DNA from: Brevibacterium sediminis
GTDB taxonomy: Bacteria > Actinomycetota > Actinomycetes > Actinomycetales > Brevibacteriaceae
DNA length: 64,000 nucleotides
Assembly: GCF_013623905.1 (NCBI RefSeq)
Contig: NZ_JABKDD010000017.1
Span: 1-64,000 of the forward strand
Direction of reading: 5' to 3'
In this document: positions 1-8,038 of the stretch, in pieces
Numbering within the stretch: position 1 is the first letter of the stretch
Layout: each line of letters opens with the position of its first letter
Translations under genes and position numbers: made by a program
Notes under the pieces: model-generated
Database searches by the model: none
What the model saw: only the letters and a program-made list of their open reading frames with translations
What the model was told of the DNA's origin: nothing

Positions 1-156
1 TCCCGACGAGGACATCGTTCGAGTCAGTAGTTCTGCGGGTCATGATGATCGATGGGACGGTCAGTTCCTACTCTGCCAGCCAGTCCCAGACCAGCCACCA
101 TCAATACTCACAGTAGTTCTGAGAGCGCGAAGTTGGTGCGGAATGAGTGAGAGACT

Positions 157-798
157 ATGGGGATGGTGCATTCGACCGATCTTTCGGACTACGCCGCAAA
201 GATGCGGCGGTTGGCTCATTCAAGTACCGATCTCGAGGTCGACGCCCGGTTCATCGACATGATTGTGCCTCGCAAATCAACGGTCCTTGACATCGGCTGC
301 GGCATCGGCAGTGCGGTCGCGGCACTGCGCAGAGCCGAACACCGGGCATTCGGCATCGACCCGAATCCCGAGGTGCTGCAGGTGGCGAGGGAGCTCTTCG
401 ACTCTGTTTGGTTCCGGCAGTTGTCAGCGACAGACCTGTCACCCGGAACGATGCCAGATCATCAGTTGCCGAAGCGCTTCGATCTCATTCTCATGTCAGG
501 CAATGTGCCGGCTTTTCTGACTCGAGTGGAGCTCGCAAGGGCATTCGCCACTGCCGACGAGCTGCTGGCACCTGGCGGTCGCCTCGTTGTCGGAACAACG
601 ACCCACCGACGAGGCGGTCCTGTCGATCTCGATCACTGCGCGGCCGGAACATCACTGAGACTTGAGCATCGTTATGGAGACTGGCACCTCGGCGCATTCG
701 ACTCCGACTCACCGTGGTCGGTCAGCGTCTATTCGGCCCTAGGTACCCGCCGCACAGCTGACGGCCCCGACGGCATTCACGCATTACCACCCGAATAG
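157..798 (+). CDS. class I SAM-dependent methyltransferase
   Basis: Small (213 aa) Rossmann-type methyltransferase that would transfer a methyl group from S-adenosylmethionine to an unidentified substrate in the cytosol. Motif I is plain (VLDIGCGIG, residues 43-51), the acidic end of strand beta-2 is GIDPNPE (66-72), and LILMSGN fits the motif IV strand; a hydrophobic LAPGGRLVVGT strand follows. No substrate-recognition domain is visible. The start is uncertain: ATG at 157 or ATG at 163, neither with a strong ribosome site. It stands alone, converging on an aldehyde dehydrogenase gene, with a 58-bp palindrome filling the gap between the two stop codons. The fold is sure, the substrate unknown. 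Confidence 0.8.
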   Translation: MGMVHSTDLSDYAAKMRRLAHSSTDLEVDARFIDMIVPRKSTVLDIGCGIGSAVAALRRAEHRAFGIDPNPEVLQVARELFDSVWFRQLSATDLSPGTMPDHQLPKRFDLILMSGNVPAFLTRVELARAFATADELLAPGGRLVVGTTTHRRGGPVDLDHCAAGTSLRLEHRYGDWHLGAFDSDSPWSVSVYSALGTRRTADGPDGIHALPPE

Positions 799-808
799 CC
801 CTCCCAGA

Positions 809-866
809 ACTACCTGACGGCGGCCCAGCAACCTCGCGCGAGGTTGCTGGGCCGCCGTCAGGTAGT
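809..866. repeat. 58-bp intergenic palindrome, copy 1
   Basis: Perfect 58-bp inverted repeat: 29-nt arms 809-837 and 838-866 with no loop, starting ACTACCTGACGG and ending CCGTCAGGTAGT. It fills the 70-bp gap between the converging stop codons at 798 and 869. It is the reference copy of a seven-member family. An AATT tail lies on the right (868-871 region). No T-run follows either arm, so it is not a textbook intrinsic terminator. Confidence 0.95.
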
Positions 867-868
867 AA

Positions 869-2299
869 TTACCAGGAGATAACTTGGGGGATGCTCACGT
901 GCTTGAGGCCCTCGAGACCGAATTCGAGACCGAAGCCGGACTTCTTCACCCCACCGAACGGCACGCGGGGGTCGACCGCGCCGTGCTTGTTGATCCACGT
1001 GGTTCCCGCCTCGAGACGGTCCGCGACCTGTCGGCAGGCGTCGAGGTCTGTGCCCCACACCGAGGATCCGAGGCCGACTTCGAGCTCGTTGGCCCATTCG
1101 ACGGCCTGGTCGAGGTCGGTGTACTTGATGATCGGCAGGACCGGCCCGAACTGCTCCTCGGCCACCAGCGGGTTGTCGTTGTCGATGTCGGCGACGAGGG
1201 TCGTCGGGTAGAAGTAGCCGGGCTGCTCGGCAACGGGATCGCCGCCCATGAGCACGCGCGCTCCCCCGTCCTTCGCCGCGTCGACAAGGCGAGCGACGAT
1301 GTCGTACTGCTGCTTGTTCTGCAACGGCCCCAGCACGTTCTCCTCTTCCAGCCCCACACCCATCGGGGACTGTCCGGCCACCTCGACGAGGGCCTGGCAG
1401 ACCTGGTCGTAGAGGGATTCGGGAACATAGAGCCGCTTCATCGCAGCACAGGTCTGCCCGGTATTGATGAACGCGCCCCAGAACAGGTCTCCCGCAATCT
1501 GGGCCGGATCGGCGTCTTCGAGGACGATACCTGCATCGTTGCCGCCGAGCTCGAGGGTGATGCGGGCGAGGTTGTCCGCGGCCGTGCGCATGATCGCCTG
1601 CCCGGTCTTCGTCGATCCGGTGAACATGATCTTGTCGACGTCTGCATGGCTGGTCAGTGCCGCGCCCACAGAAGCATCACCGGGAACGACGGAGAGCACA
1701 TCGGCCGGCAGCACCTGGTTGACCACAGCCACAAGCGCCTGCACGGACAGCGGCGTGTACTCCGAGGGTTTGAGGACGACGGTGTTTCCCATCTTCAGAG
1801 ACGGCGCGAACTGCCAGACGGAGATCATCATCGGCCAGTTCCAGGGGCCGACCGCACCGACGACGCCGACGGGCTTGTAATGGAGTTCAGCATGGGTTTC
1901 GCCGTCGTCGACGAGGACCTCGGGTTCGAGTTCGAAGGACGCGTTCGCACGCAGCCAGGCCGCGCAGGCACCGACTTCGAAGCGGGCGTTCGGTCCGTTG
2001 AGGGGTTTGCCCTGTTCGCGTGAGAGCAGCTCAGCCAGCGCCTCGGCGGAGGCTTCGATGGCGTCGGCGGCTTTGCTCAGCAGCTCGCTGCGCTCCTGAG
2101 AGCTGCGCGCTGCCCAAGCAGGCTGAACCCGGCGCGCGGCCGTCACCGCAGCGTCGATCTCTGCCGGTGTGCCTTCGTGAGTGCGACCGACGACCTCACC
2201 GGTGGCGGGATCGTGGATCTCGCGTCCGGAGGGGTCGACGATGGCGGCGAGAATTCCAGCGGTGGTGGTCATTTCGGTGGCGGTTGCCTCGGCGGTCAT
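869..2299 (-). CDS. NAD(P)-dependent aldehyde dehydrogenase
   Basis: 476-aa aldehyde dehydrogenase that oxidises an aldehyde to the acid. Visible hallmarks, numbered from the chosen start: PWNWP with the oxyanion Asn154, general base Glu250 in LELGG, catalytic Cys284 in NTGQTC, and the C-terminal PFGGVKKSGFG motif. I chose ATG 2299, 51 nt inside the longest frame, because AAAGGAG lies five bases before it; an in-frame start at 2350 has no such site. It is the last gene of a minus-strand run after an APC permease, and faces an amine oxidase across two regulators, which suggests it oxidises the aldehyde that the oxidase makes. That role is inference; the family is certain. Confidence 0.93.
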   Translation of the reverse strand: MTAEATATEMTTTAGILAAIVDPSGREIHDPATGEVVGRTHEGTPAEIDAAVTAARRVQPAWAARSSQERSELLSKAADAIEASAEALAELLSREQGKPLNGPNARFEVGACAAWLRANASFELEPEVLVDDGETHAELHYKPVGVVGAVGPWNWPMMISVWQFAPSLKMGNTVVLKPSEYTPLSVQALVAVVNQVLPADVLSVVPGDASVGAALTSHADVDKIMFTGSTKTGQAIMRTAADNLARITLELGGNDAGIVLEDADPAQIAGDLFWGAFINTGQTCAAMKRLYVPESLYDQVCQALVEVAGQSPMGVGLEEENVLGPLQNKQQYDIVARLVDAAKDGGARVLMGGDPVAEQPGYFYPTTLVADIDNDNPLVAEEQFGPVLPIIKYTDLDQAVEWANELEVGLGSSVWGTDLDACRQVADRLEAGTTWINKHGAVDPRVPFGGVKKSGFGLEFGLEGLKHVSIPQVISW

Positions 2300-2396
2300 G
2301 GTGCTCCTTTGATCGGCGACCGGGTGGTCGACTGCGGTTGGTGTGGTCATCTTCTGGCGGTGTGTACGGCTGTTTCAGGCGGTCGGAACGCTGACG

Positions 2397-3938
2397 TCAT
2401 CCCAGGGAACCACCTGAACCGATTCCTGCATAGAGGTTCGGCGAGGACGAGCGGAGGACGATGGCCCAGATCGTGCCGATGAGCCCGGGGACGAGAACGA
2501 TGGCCGGCAGCAGCCAGGACAGGACCGTGGTGCCCTCTGCGCCGATGAGAACGTTGAAGTTGATGACGATGGCGACGAAGAGGACGAGGAGTCCGATGGC
2601 TGACAGGCCCGGGGCGATCGCGCGGGTCCACAGCGAATACTCCCCCGACTTCGTGCGCAGGAATCCGACGACGGCGAGCGCAGTCAGCGCCATGAGCAGG
2701 ACGAGTCCGAAGGCCCCCATGTTCGTCAGCCAGGTGAAGAGCGTGACGACGGGGAACAGCGGGTCATCGCTGCCGGAGCCGACCACGGCGAAGACGAGGA
2801 TGATGACAAGCGCCAGTCCCGATTGGGTGAGGGAGCCGGCCACGGGCGCACCGGTGCGCCGCGAGGTCCTGGCCAGCGACGACGGCAGAACCCGGTCTCG
2901 ACCGAGGGCGAAGACGTAGCGGGCGACGATGTTGTGGAAAGCCACGAGCGCGGCCAGCAGCGAGGTGAGGAACAGCAGGTTGCCGAGGTCGACGAACCAC
3001 ACCGGGGCGTGCTCGCCGAGGAAGACGAACATGAGGTCGGGCCCGAATTCCTGGGACCGGCCGATGACCTTCGAGGCGCCTTCGCCGACAACCATCGCCC
3101 AGGCGGAGAACGCGTAGAACACCGCGATGATGCTCACGGCGATGACGGTGGCCCGACCGGCCGTGCGGCGGGGATCCTTGACCTCCTCGTTGTAGATGGC
3201 CCCGGATTCGAAGCCCATGAAAGCCGCGATCGAGAATGCCAGGGCCGCGCCGACTCCAGGGGCGAAGAGCTGGTCGAAAGCGAGCCCGTCGCCGGTGATG
3301 CCTTCGGGGCTGTGCGCGAGTCCGATGATGTCGAAGACGATGACGACGAGGAACTCCGCGCCGACGATGATGCCGAGCACCTTCGCAGAGAAGTCGACGC
3401 GCAGCACTCCCATGATGCCGACGATGACCCAGGCGATGAGGGCGCAGACCCACCAGGACCAGGAGATGCCGAAGAGAGTGTCGAGGAACGAGGAGAAGAC
3501 GAAGCCGAACATTCCGGCGATGCCGATCTGCATGGCGTTGTACGCGACGAGCGCGGTCATCGCCGCTCCCATTCCGGTGGGCTTGCCCAGCCCTTTCGAG
3601 ATGTAGGCGAAGAAGGCCCCGGCGTTGTGGACGTGGCGGCTCATCGCCGCATAGCCGATGGCGAAGAGGATGAGAATGATCCCGAGGACGACGAATGACA
3701 GCGGAATCCCCACCAGGCCGGTGACAGCGAAATTGCTGGGGACTCCGCCCGCGACGACGGTCAACGGCGCCGAGGCGGCGATGATCATGAAGACGAGCGC
3801 GGGGATTCCGATGCGGCGGGCATCGAGTGAGGCCGTGGCCGAGGGTGCCTGCCCGACGTCCGTGGAGGCCCGATCGGCGGCATTGCCGATCGGGGAACCC
3901 ATGCCGCCTTTGGCAGGGTCCGAGCTGAGAGTGCTCAT
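2397..3938 (-). CDS. APC-superfamily amino acid/amine permease
   Basis: 513-aa integral membrane protein with about 12 hydrophobic segments and a roughly 40-residue hydrophilic N-terminus. The APC signature is in TM1 (PALVFMIIAASAPLTVVAGG), and GFESGAIYNEE corresponds to the conserved TM6/loop region of amino acid-polyamine-organocation permeases. ATG 3938 is preceded at the right distance by AGGTGG; an in-frame GTG nine bases upstream is less likely. About 100 bp separates it from the downstream aldehyde dehydrogenase, so the two are probably co-transcribed. Being close to a copper amine oxidase it most likely imports an amine or amino acid; the substrate cannot be read from sequence. Confidence 0.88.
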   Translation of the reverse strand: MSTLSSDPAKGGMGSPIGNAADRASTDVGQAPSATASLDARRIGIPALVFMIIAASAPLTVVAGGVPSNFAVTGLVGIPLSFVVLGIILILFAIGYAAMSRHVHNAGAFFAYISKGLGKPTGMGAAMTALVAYNAMQIGIAGMFGFVFSSFLDTLFGISWSWWVCALIAWVIVGIMGVLRVDFSAKVLGIIVGAEFLVVIVFDIIGLAHSPEGITGDGLAFDQLFAPGVGAALAFSIAAFMGFESGAIYNEEVKDPRRTAGRATVIAVSIIAVFYAFSAWAMVVGEGASKVIGRSQEFGPDLMFVFLGEHAPVWFVDLGNLLFLTSLLAALVAFHNIVARYVFALGRDRVLPSSLARTSRRTGAPVAGSLTQSGLALVIILVFAVVGSGSDDPLFPVVTLFTWLTNMGAFGLVLLMALTALAVVGFLRTKSGEYSLWTRAIAPGLSAIGLLVLFVAIVINFNVLIGAEGTTVLSWLLPAIVLVPGLIGTIWAIVLRSSSPNLYAGIGSGGSLG

Positions 3939-4077
3939 GTGATCCACCTAACAGTCAAAGTGATTACTGCCAGTGTGGGTGCCGCCTGCCGACCGCGTCT
4001 TGGCTTTGCAGGCAGAGTTCTTGACGATTCGCGCATCCGCGTCGGGGCGCTTCGGTTCAACCGGTGCGAAGACCGGT

Positions 4078-5040
4078 TCAGTCGGCGTGGATGCTGCGGC
4101 GGTACCCGGCGGGCGGCTGGCCGACTGCACTGCGGAACAGCCGGGAGAAGTGTGCGGGGTCGCTCAGTCCCCAGCGGGCACCGATGGCGGCCACCGGGGT
4201 CTGTCGCTGTCCGGGGTCGGCGAGGTCGACTCGACACTTCTCGATGCGGCGTCGCCGGATCTCTCCGGCAACGGTCTCCCCGGTGCCTTCGAAGATCTGG
4301 TGCAGGGTGCGCACCGAGATGAAGTGGGCGGCGGCGATGGCCGAGGGGGTGAGCTGCGGGTCCGAGAGGTGGACATCGATGTAGTCGGTGATCTCGGCCC
4401 ACAGTCGCTGCCGTTCGTCGATCTCGCCGCCCGCGGCAGAGAGCTCGTCGGCCATCACGGTGGTGAGCAGATCGACGACGTTGCCGGCCAGCCGCACACC
4501 GGTCGCCCGGTTGAGGGTCGGCAACATAGCCCCGGCCTGGGAGATGACCTGGGCGACGACCGCGCCGAGCTGGTGGTCGGCTCCGATCGGGGTGGCGGTG
4601 AGTTGGCCGACGGTTCCGGCAGGAAGGTTGACCCGTGATTGCGGGAACATCATGACGTAGGACGAGAAGTCCGAATCGAAGCTGAGCGTATACGGTCGGG
4701 ACGTGTCGTAGATGGCCAGCGATCCGGGCGCCAGAGCCATCTCACGTCCGTCCTGGATGAGCAGTCCGTGCCCGTCGAGCTGCAGCGAGACCTTGAAGTA
4801 GTTCGTGCCGGCCGCGCAGCCGTGCGCCTCCGATCGGGTTCGGGCGATCAGCTCGGGGGTGCGCAGGACGGCATGGGGGTTGGCGTTGATCTGCGACATC
4901 ACCACGGAGTCGTAGTCGCGCGCGCTGATGCGACCTTGGAATCCGCCTCGGCGCTGGGGTTCCGTATCGAGCGGGACGAACGAGTCCGAGACCAGGCCCT
5001 GCCAGCCGTCGAAGTCGTTCGCGGTGTCTTCAAGCAACAT
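4078..5040 (-). CDS. AraC-family transcriptional regulator
   Basis: 320-aa regulator with an N-terminal AraC-binding-like domain (residues about 20-200, of the type found in FeaR/AraC_binding_2 proteins) and a C-terminal double helix-turn-helix (about 215-318; SVRTLHQIFEG and DPAHFSRLFRSAVGQPP are the two recognition-helix regions). The start ATG 5040 has AAGGA seven bases upstream. FeaR-type activators control amine oxidase and aldehyde dehydrogenase genes in enteric bacteria, and this gene lies right upstream of a permease-aldehyde dehydrogenase pair and near a copper amine oxidase, so local activation of amine use is the natural guess. That assignment rests on context. Confidence 0.87.
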   Translation of the reverse strand: MLLEDTANDFDGWQGLVSDSFVPLDTEPQRRGGFQGRISARDYDSVVMSQINANPHAVLRTPELIARTRSEAHGCAAGTNYFKVSLQLDGHGLLIQDGREMALAPGSLAIYDTSRPYTLSFDSDFSSYVMMFPQSRVNLPAGTVGQLTATPIGADHQLGAVVAQVISQAGAMLPTLNRATGVRLAGNVVDLLTTVMADELSAAGGEIDERQRLWAEITDYIDVHLSDPQLTPSAIAAAHFISVRTLHQIFEGTGETVAGEIRRRRIEKCRVDLADPGQRQTPVAAIGARWGLSDPAHFSRLFRSAVGQPPAGYRRSIHAD

Positions 5041-5209
5041 CGTCGTCCTTAGATCACTCGGCCCCGACCGCTTCGCCGAAGGCCCGTTGTCCGGTCACTC
5101 TATCCCCAACCGTCGCGCCAGTCACGACCCCGAGCACGATTACCGACCATTTGGTCACCCAGCTCCGACAAGGCTCCCTCCGCCCAAGGTTCGCCCCGGT
5201 TCCGCCGGA

Positions 5210-5806
5210 TCAGCTCGGTCGGCCGAGTCGGGCGATGACGTAGTCGAGCTGGGCCCGAAAGCCGGCGAAGTCGAATCCGCGCCCGCCGATGATCGCACTG
5301 GTCTGCGCCCCGAGCAGATACGTCAGAAGCACTTCGGTCTCGGATTCGATATCGACCTCGGCGCGCAGACGACCGTCGGCGTCGGCCTCGCCGAGCCAGG
5401 ACACGATCCACGCCCTCCACAGCTCCATGGTCTCTGCGGTCGCGCGGGCGTGTTCGGGGTTCTGGGCCACCTCGGCGAGATAGGACAGGACGACGCGGGC
5501 TTCGTCGTGCAGCGCGGGGGTCACCGGGAGCACCTCGTATGCAAAGGCGCGCAGAGCGTCGAGCCCGCGCAGGCCCGTCGTCGAGGTCGCGACCCGGGCG
5601 TTCGTGGCCTCGAAGACGTAGAGGTAGGTGGCCGCGAGCAGGTCCGCCTTCGAACCGAAATACGTTTTGACGACCCCATTGGCGAACCCGACCTCGGTCG
5701 CGATATCGCGCATCGTCGCCCCGTTGAGGCCCTGCCTGACGATCAGGCGCAGCGTCGCCTGCACGAGGTCCAGTCGCCGCTGGTCGTGGTCGACGATCTT
5801 GGGCAT
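5210..5806 (-). CDS. TetR/AcrR-family repressor, BetI-like
   Basis: 198-aa one-domain-plus-ligand-pocket repressor. The N-terminal helix-turn-helix reads ATMRDIATEVGFANGVVKTYF (about residues 30-50, quoted in part), the usual TetR pattern ending in TYFGSK. The opening MPKIVDHDQRR resembles BetI-type proteins, and the C-terminal half is all-helical. It is divergent from the copper amine oxidase gene with about 100 bp between starts; that gap holds a promoter and a small inverted repeat that could be its operator. Probably represses the amine oxidase gene and itself until an amine or aldehyde is present (inference). Confidence 0.87.
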   Translation of the reverse strand: MPKIVDHDQRRLDLVQATLRLIVRQGLNGATMRDIATEVGFANGVVKTYFGSKADLLAATYLYVFEATNARVATSTTGLRGLDALRAFAYEVLPVTPALHDEARVVLSYLAEVAQNPEHARATAETMELWRAWIVSWLGEADADGRLRAEVDIESETEVLLTYLLGAQTSAIIGGRGFDFAGFRAQLDYVIARLGRPS

Positions 5807-5835
5807 GGTTCCTCCACAGCGATGCAGATCGGGTC

Positions 5836-5863
5836 TTGACTTTATTTCCTACGAGTGTAGATT
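5836..5863 (+). promoter_or_regulatory. putative amine oxidase promoter with operator
   Basis: TTGACT (5836-5841) and TAGATT (5858-5863) are spaced 16 bp, a good sigma-70-type promoter 44 bp ahead of the amine oxidase ATG. Inside the spacer lies the inverted repeat CTAC-GAGT-GTAG (5849-5860), placed where a bound TetR protein from the divergent gene would block polymerase. Seen in sequence; function inferred. Confidence 0.5.
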
Positions 5864-5906
5864 TTAGCGTGACTCAGCCCACAGGCCCAGATTGCAAAGG
5901 TGCACA

Positions 5907-7844
5907 ATGTCCTGCCATTCCTCCCCCTCCGTCGCCGAGGCGACCACCGCCACCCCCTTCACCCTGCCGACCGAGGCCGAGATCTCGACCGTCACCGCGG
6001 TGCTGCGCGCGGCCGGGCACTTCCCGGATACCGCGCGCATGGCCTACGTCGGCCTGCTCGATCCCGTGCGCGGTACGAAGCGGGCCATCGCCGAGGTGGA
6101 TCGCCGTTTCCGTGCCTTCATCCTCGACAAGTCCGCAGGCACTGCCCGCGATATCGTCGTCTCGGCCACCCGTGAGACGGTCGAATCCGTCGCCGAAGTG
6201 GACTCCACCGAAGAGGGCGAGTTCCCCGTCATGGAAGAGGAGTTCGAGGTCGTCGAAGAGGTCCTCGCCGCCGATCCGACGTGGCTGGCGAGCCTGGAGA
6301 AGCGAGGGCTGTCCGTCGCAGAGGTCCGGGTGGCGCCGTTGTCGGCCGGGGTTTTCGAATACCCGGAGGAGAAGGGACGGAGGATCCTGCGCGGGCTGGC
6401 ATTCCACCAGCAGCATGAGTCGGACTCGGCGTGGGCGCACCCGATCGACGGACTCGTCGCCTATGTCGATGTCACGAACAGAACCGTCGACCAGGTCCTT
6501 GACCTCGAGAACGTTCCGGTGCCGGCCGAGCACGGGAACTACACGGATCCGGAGCTGACCGGACCTGTGCGGACCACGCAGAAGCCGATCTCGATCACGC
6601 AGCCGGAGGGGCCGAGCTTCACCGTCACCGAGGGCAATCACATCGAGTGGGAGAAGTGGTCGTTCGATGTCGGCTTCGATATGCGCGAAGGCCTCGTCCT
6701 GCACAACATCGCGTTCGACGACGGTGAGCGCCGTCGCACGATCCTCGATCGGGCGGCGATCGCCGAGATGGTCGTTCCCTATGGTGACCCCTCACCGGTG
6801 CGATCGTGGCAGAACTATTTCGACACCGGCGAATACCTCGTCGGGCAATGGGCGAACTCGCTCGAGCTCGGGTGTGACTGCCTCGGCGACATCACCTATC
6901 TGTCGCCGTGGGTGGCGAACAACCTCGGCGAACCTCGGCAGATCAAGAACGGCATCTGCATGCACGAGGAGGACGCGTCGATTCTGGCCAAACATTCGGA
7001 CCTGTGGTCGGGTGTCGCCTATACCCGGCGCAACCGTCGCTTCGTCGTCTCGTTCTTCACCACGGTCGGCAACTACGACTACGGGTTCTATTGGTATCTC
7101 TACCTCGACGGGACGATCGAGTTCGAGGCCAAGGCCACCGGTGTCGTCTTCACCTCGGCGCTGCCGAACGGGTCGACGGAATTCGCCTCGGAGATCGCGC
7201 CCGGACTCGGTGCCCCGTTCCACCAGCATCTCTTCGGGGCTCGACTCGACTTCGCCCTCGACGGCGGCAGATGCCGAGTCGAGGAGGAGGACGTGGTGCG
7301 CCTGCCGGTGTCTCAGGACAACCCGCGCGGCAATGCCTTCAGCCGGTCCCGGACCGTTCTGGCCACCGAACTGGCTGCGCAGCGGGATGCGGATCAGTCG
7401 AAGGCGCGGACGTGGGTGGTGACGAACCCGGAGTCGACCAACCGCCTCGGCGAACCGGTCGGGTACAAACTGCACCCGACGGGCCTGCCGACGCTGCTCG
7501 CGGCCGAGGACTCGTCGATTCATCGCCGTGCCACGTTCGCATCGAAGTCGCTGTGGGTCTCGCAGTATCAGGAGGACGAGCGCTACCCGACCGGGGATTT
7601 CCCGAACCAGCATCCCGGACATGCAGGGCTGCCGGCGTGGACGACAGCCGATCGCAACGTCGACGGGGAGGACATCGTGGTCTGGCACAGCTTCGGCCTC
7701 ACCCACTTCCCGCGGGTCGAGGACTGGCCGATCATGCCCGTCGACACCGTCGGCTTCAAGCTGCGACCCGAGGGATTCTTCGACCGCTCCCCCGTCCTCG
7801 ACGTCCCCGCCCCGGAGTCCGGCTCCCCCTGCTGCGACTCCTAA
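5907..7844 (+). CDS. copper-containing primary amine oxidase (TPQ)
   Basis: 645-aa copper amine oxidase: oxidises primary amines to aldehyde, ammonia and hydrogen peroxide. All essential residues are present (numbered from ATG 5907): Tyr390 in the cofactor motif NYDY, which becomes topaquinone; catalytic base Asp306 in YFDTGEY; copper ligands His439 and His441 in HQHLFG; and His600 in [10 protein letters not shown], 159 residues further on as in Arthrobacter phenylethylamine oxidase. No signal peptide, so cytosolic. ATG 5907 is preceded by AAAGG at six bases; a TTG 15 nt upstream is a worse start. Divergent from a TetR gene and near an amine permease and aldehyde dehydrogenase, it is the core of the local amine pathway. 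Aromatic amines such as phenylethylamine or tyramine are likely but unproved substrates. Confidence 0.95.
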   Translation: MSCHSSPSVAEATTATPFTLPTEAEISTVTAVLRAAGHFPDTARMAYVGLLDPVRGTKRAIAEVDRRFRAFILDKSAGTARDIVVSATRETVESVAEVDSTEEGEFPVMEEEFEVVEEVLAADPTWLASLEKRGLSVAEVRVAPLSAGVFEYPEEKGRRILRGLAFHQQHESDSAWAHPIDGLVAYVDVTNRTVDQVLDLENVPVPAEHGNYTDPELTGPVRTTQKPISITQPEGPSFTVTEGNHIEWEKWSFDVGFDMREGLVLHNIAFDDGERRRTILDRAAIAEMVVPYGDPSPVRSWQNYFDTGEYLVGQWANSLELGCDCLGDITYLSPWVANNLGEPRQIKNGICMHEEDASILAKHSDLWSGVAYTRRNRRFVVSFFTTVGNYDYGFYWYLYLDGTIEFEAKATGVVFTSALPNGSTEFASEIAPGLGAPFHQHLFGARLDFALDGGRCRVEEEDVVRLPVSQDNPRGNAFSRSRTVLATELAAQRDADQSKARTWVVTNPESTNRLGEPVGYKLHPTGLPTLLAAEDSSIHRRATFASKSLWVSQYQEDERYPTGDFPNQHPGHAGLPAWTTADRNVDGEDIVVWHSFGLTHFPRVEDWPIMPVDTVGFKLRPEGFFDRSPVLDVPAPESGSPCCDS

Positions 7845-7855
7845 CCTCCCCAATT

Positions 7856-7913
7856 GCTACCCGACGGCGGCCCAGCAACCTGGCGCCAGGTTGCTGGGCC
7901 GCCGTCGGGTAGC
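7856..7913. repeat. 58-bp intergenic palindrome, copy 2
   Basis: Perfect palindrome, arms 7856-7884 and 7885-7913, beginning GCTACCCGACGG. Compared with copy 1 the ends are G/C in place of A/T, CTGACG has become CCGACG, and the centre is TGGCGCCA in place of TCGCGCGA; every change is matched in the other arm. It starts 11 bp after the amine oxidase stop codon, in the 194-bp gap before the same-strand GMC gene. The AATT tail is on the left. Confidence 0.95.
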
Positions 7914-8026
7914 ACGGAGAGGTCGGGTGGGACCGGAATTGACGATGCGCGCACGACCGTCGCCGACGGCTTGCCGAATCGTGCACACCTCGTCCGCAGG
8001 CATTCCTCACCGGTGACCGACATCAC

Positions 8027-8032
8027 TAGCCT
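8027..8032 (+). promoter_or_regulatory. -10 element TAGCCT, leaderless pattern
   Basis: TAGCCT ends six bases before the GMC oxidoreductase ATG, so transcription would begin at or beside the start codon. GAGG between them is too close to the ATG for a normal ribosome site. Confidence 0.5.
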
Positions 8033-8038
8033 GAGGCC

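Noticed and set aside
1..43. Possible 5' end of a minus-strand gene (ATG at 43, open to the window edge, beginning MTRRTTDSNDVLVG)
   Set aside because: Only 14 codons are visible and there is no ribosome site or -10 element nearby; too little to call.
884..2023. Long plus-strand frame antisense to the aldehyde dehydrogenase
   Set aside because: Shadow frame of a GC-rich gene; low-quality composition, no motif, opposite a certain gene.
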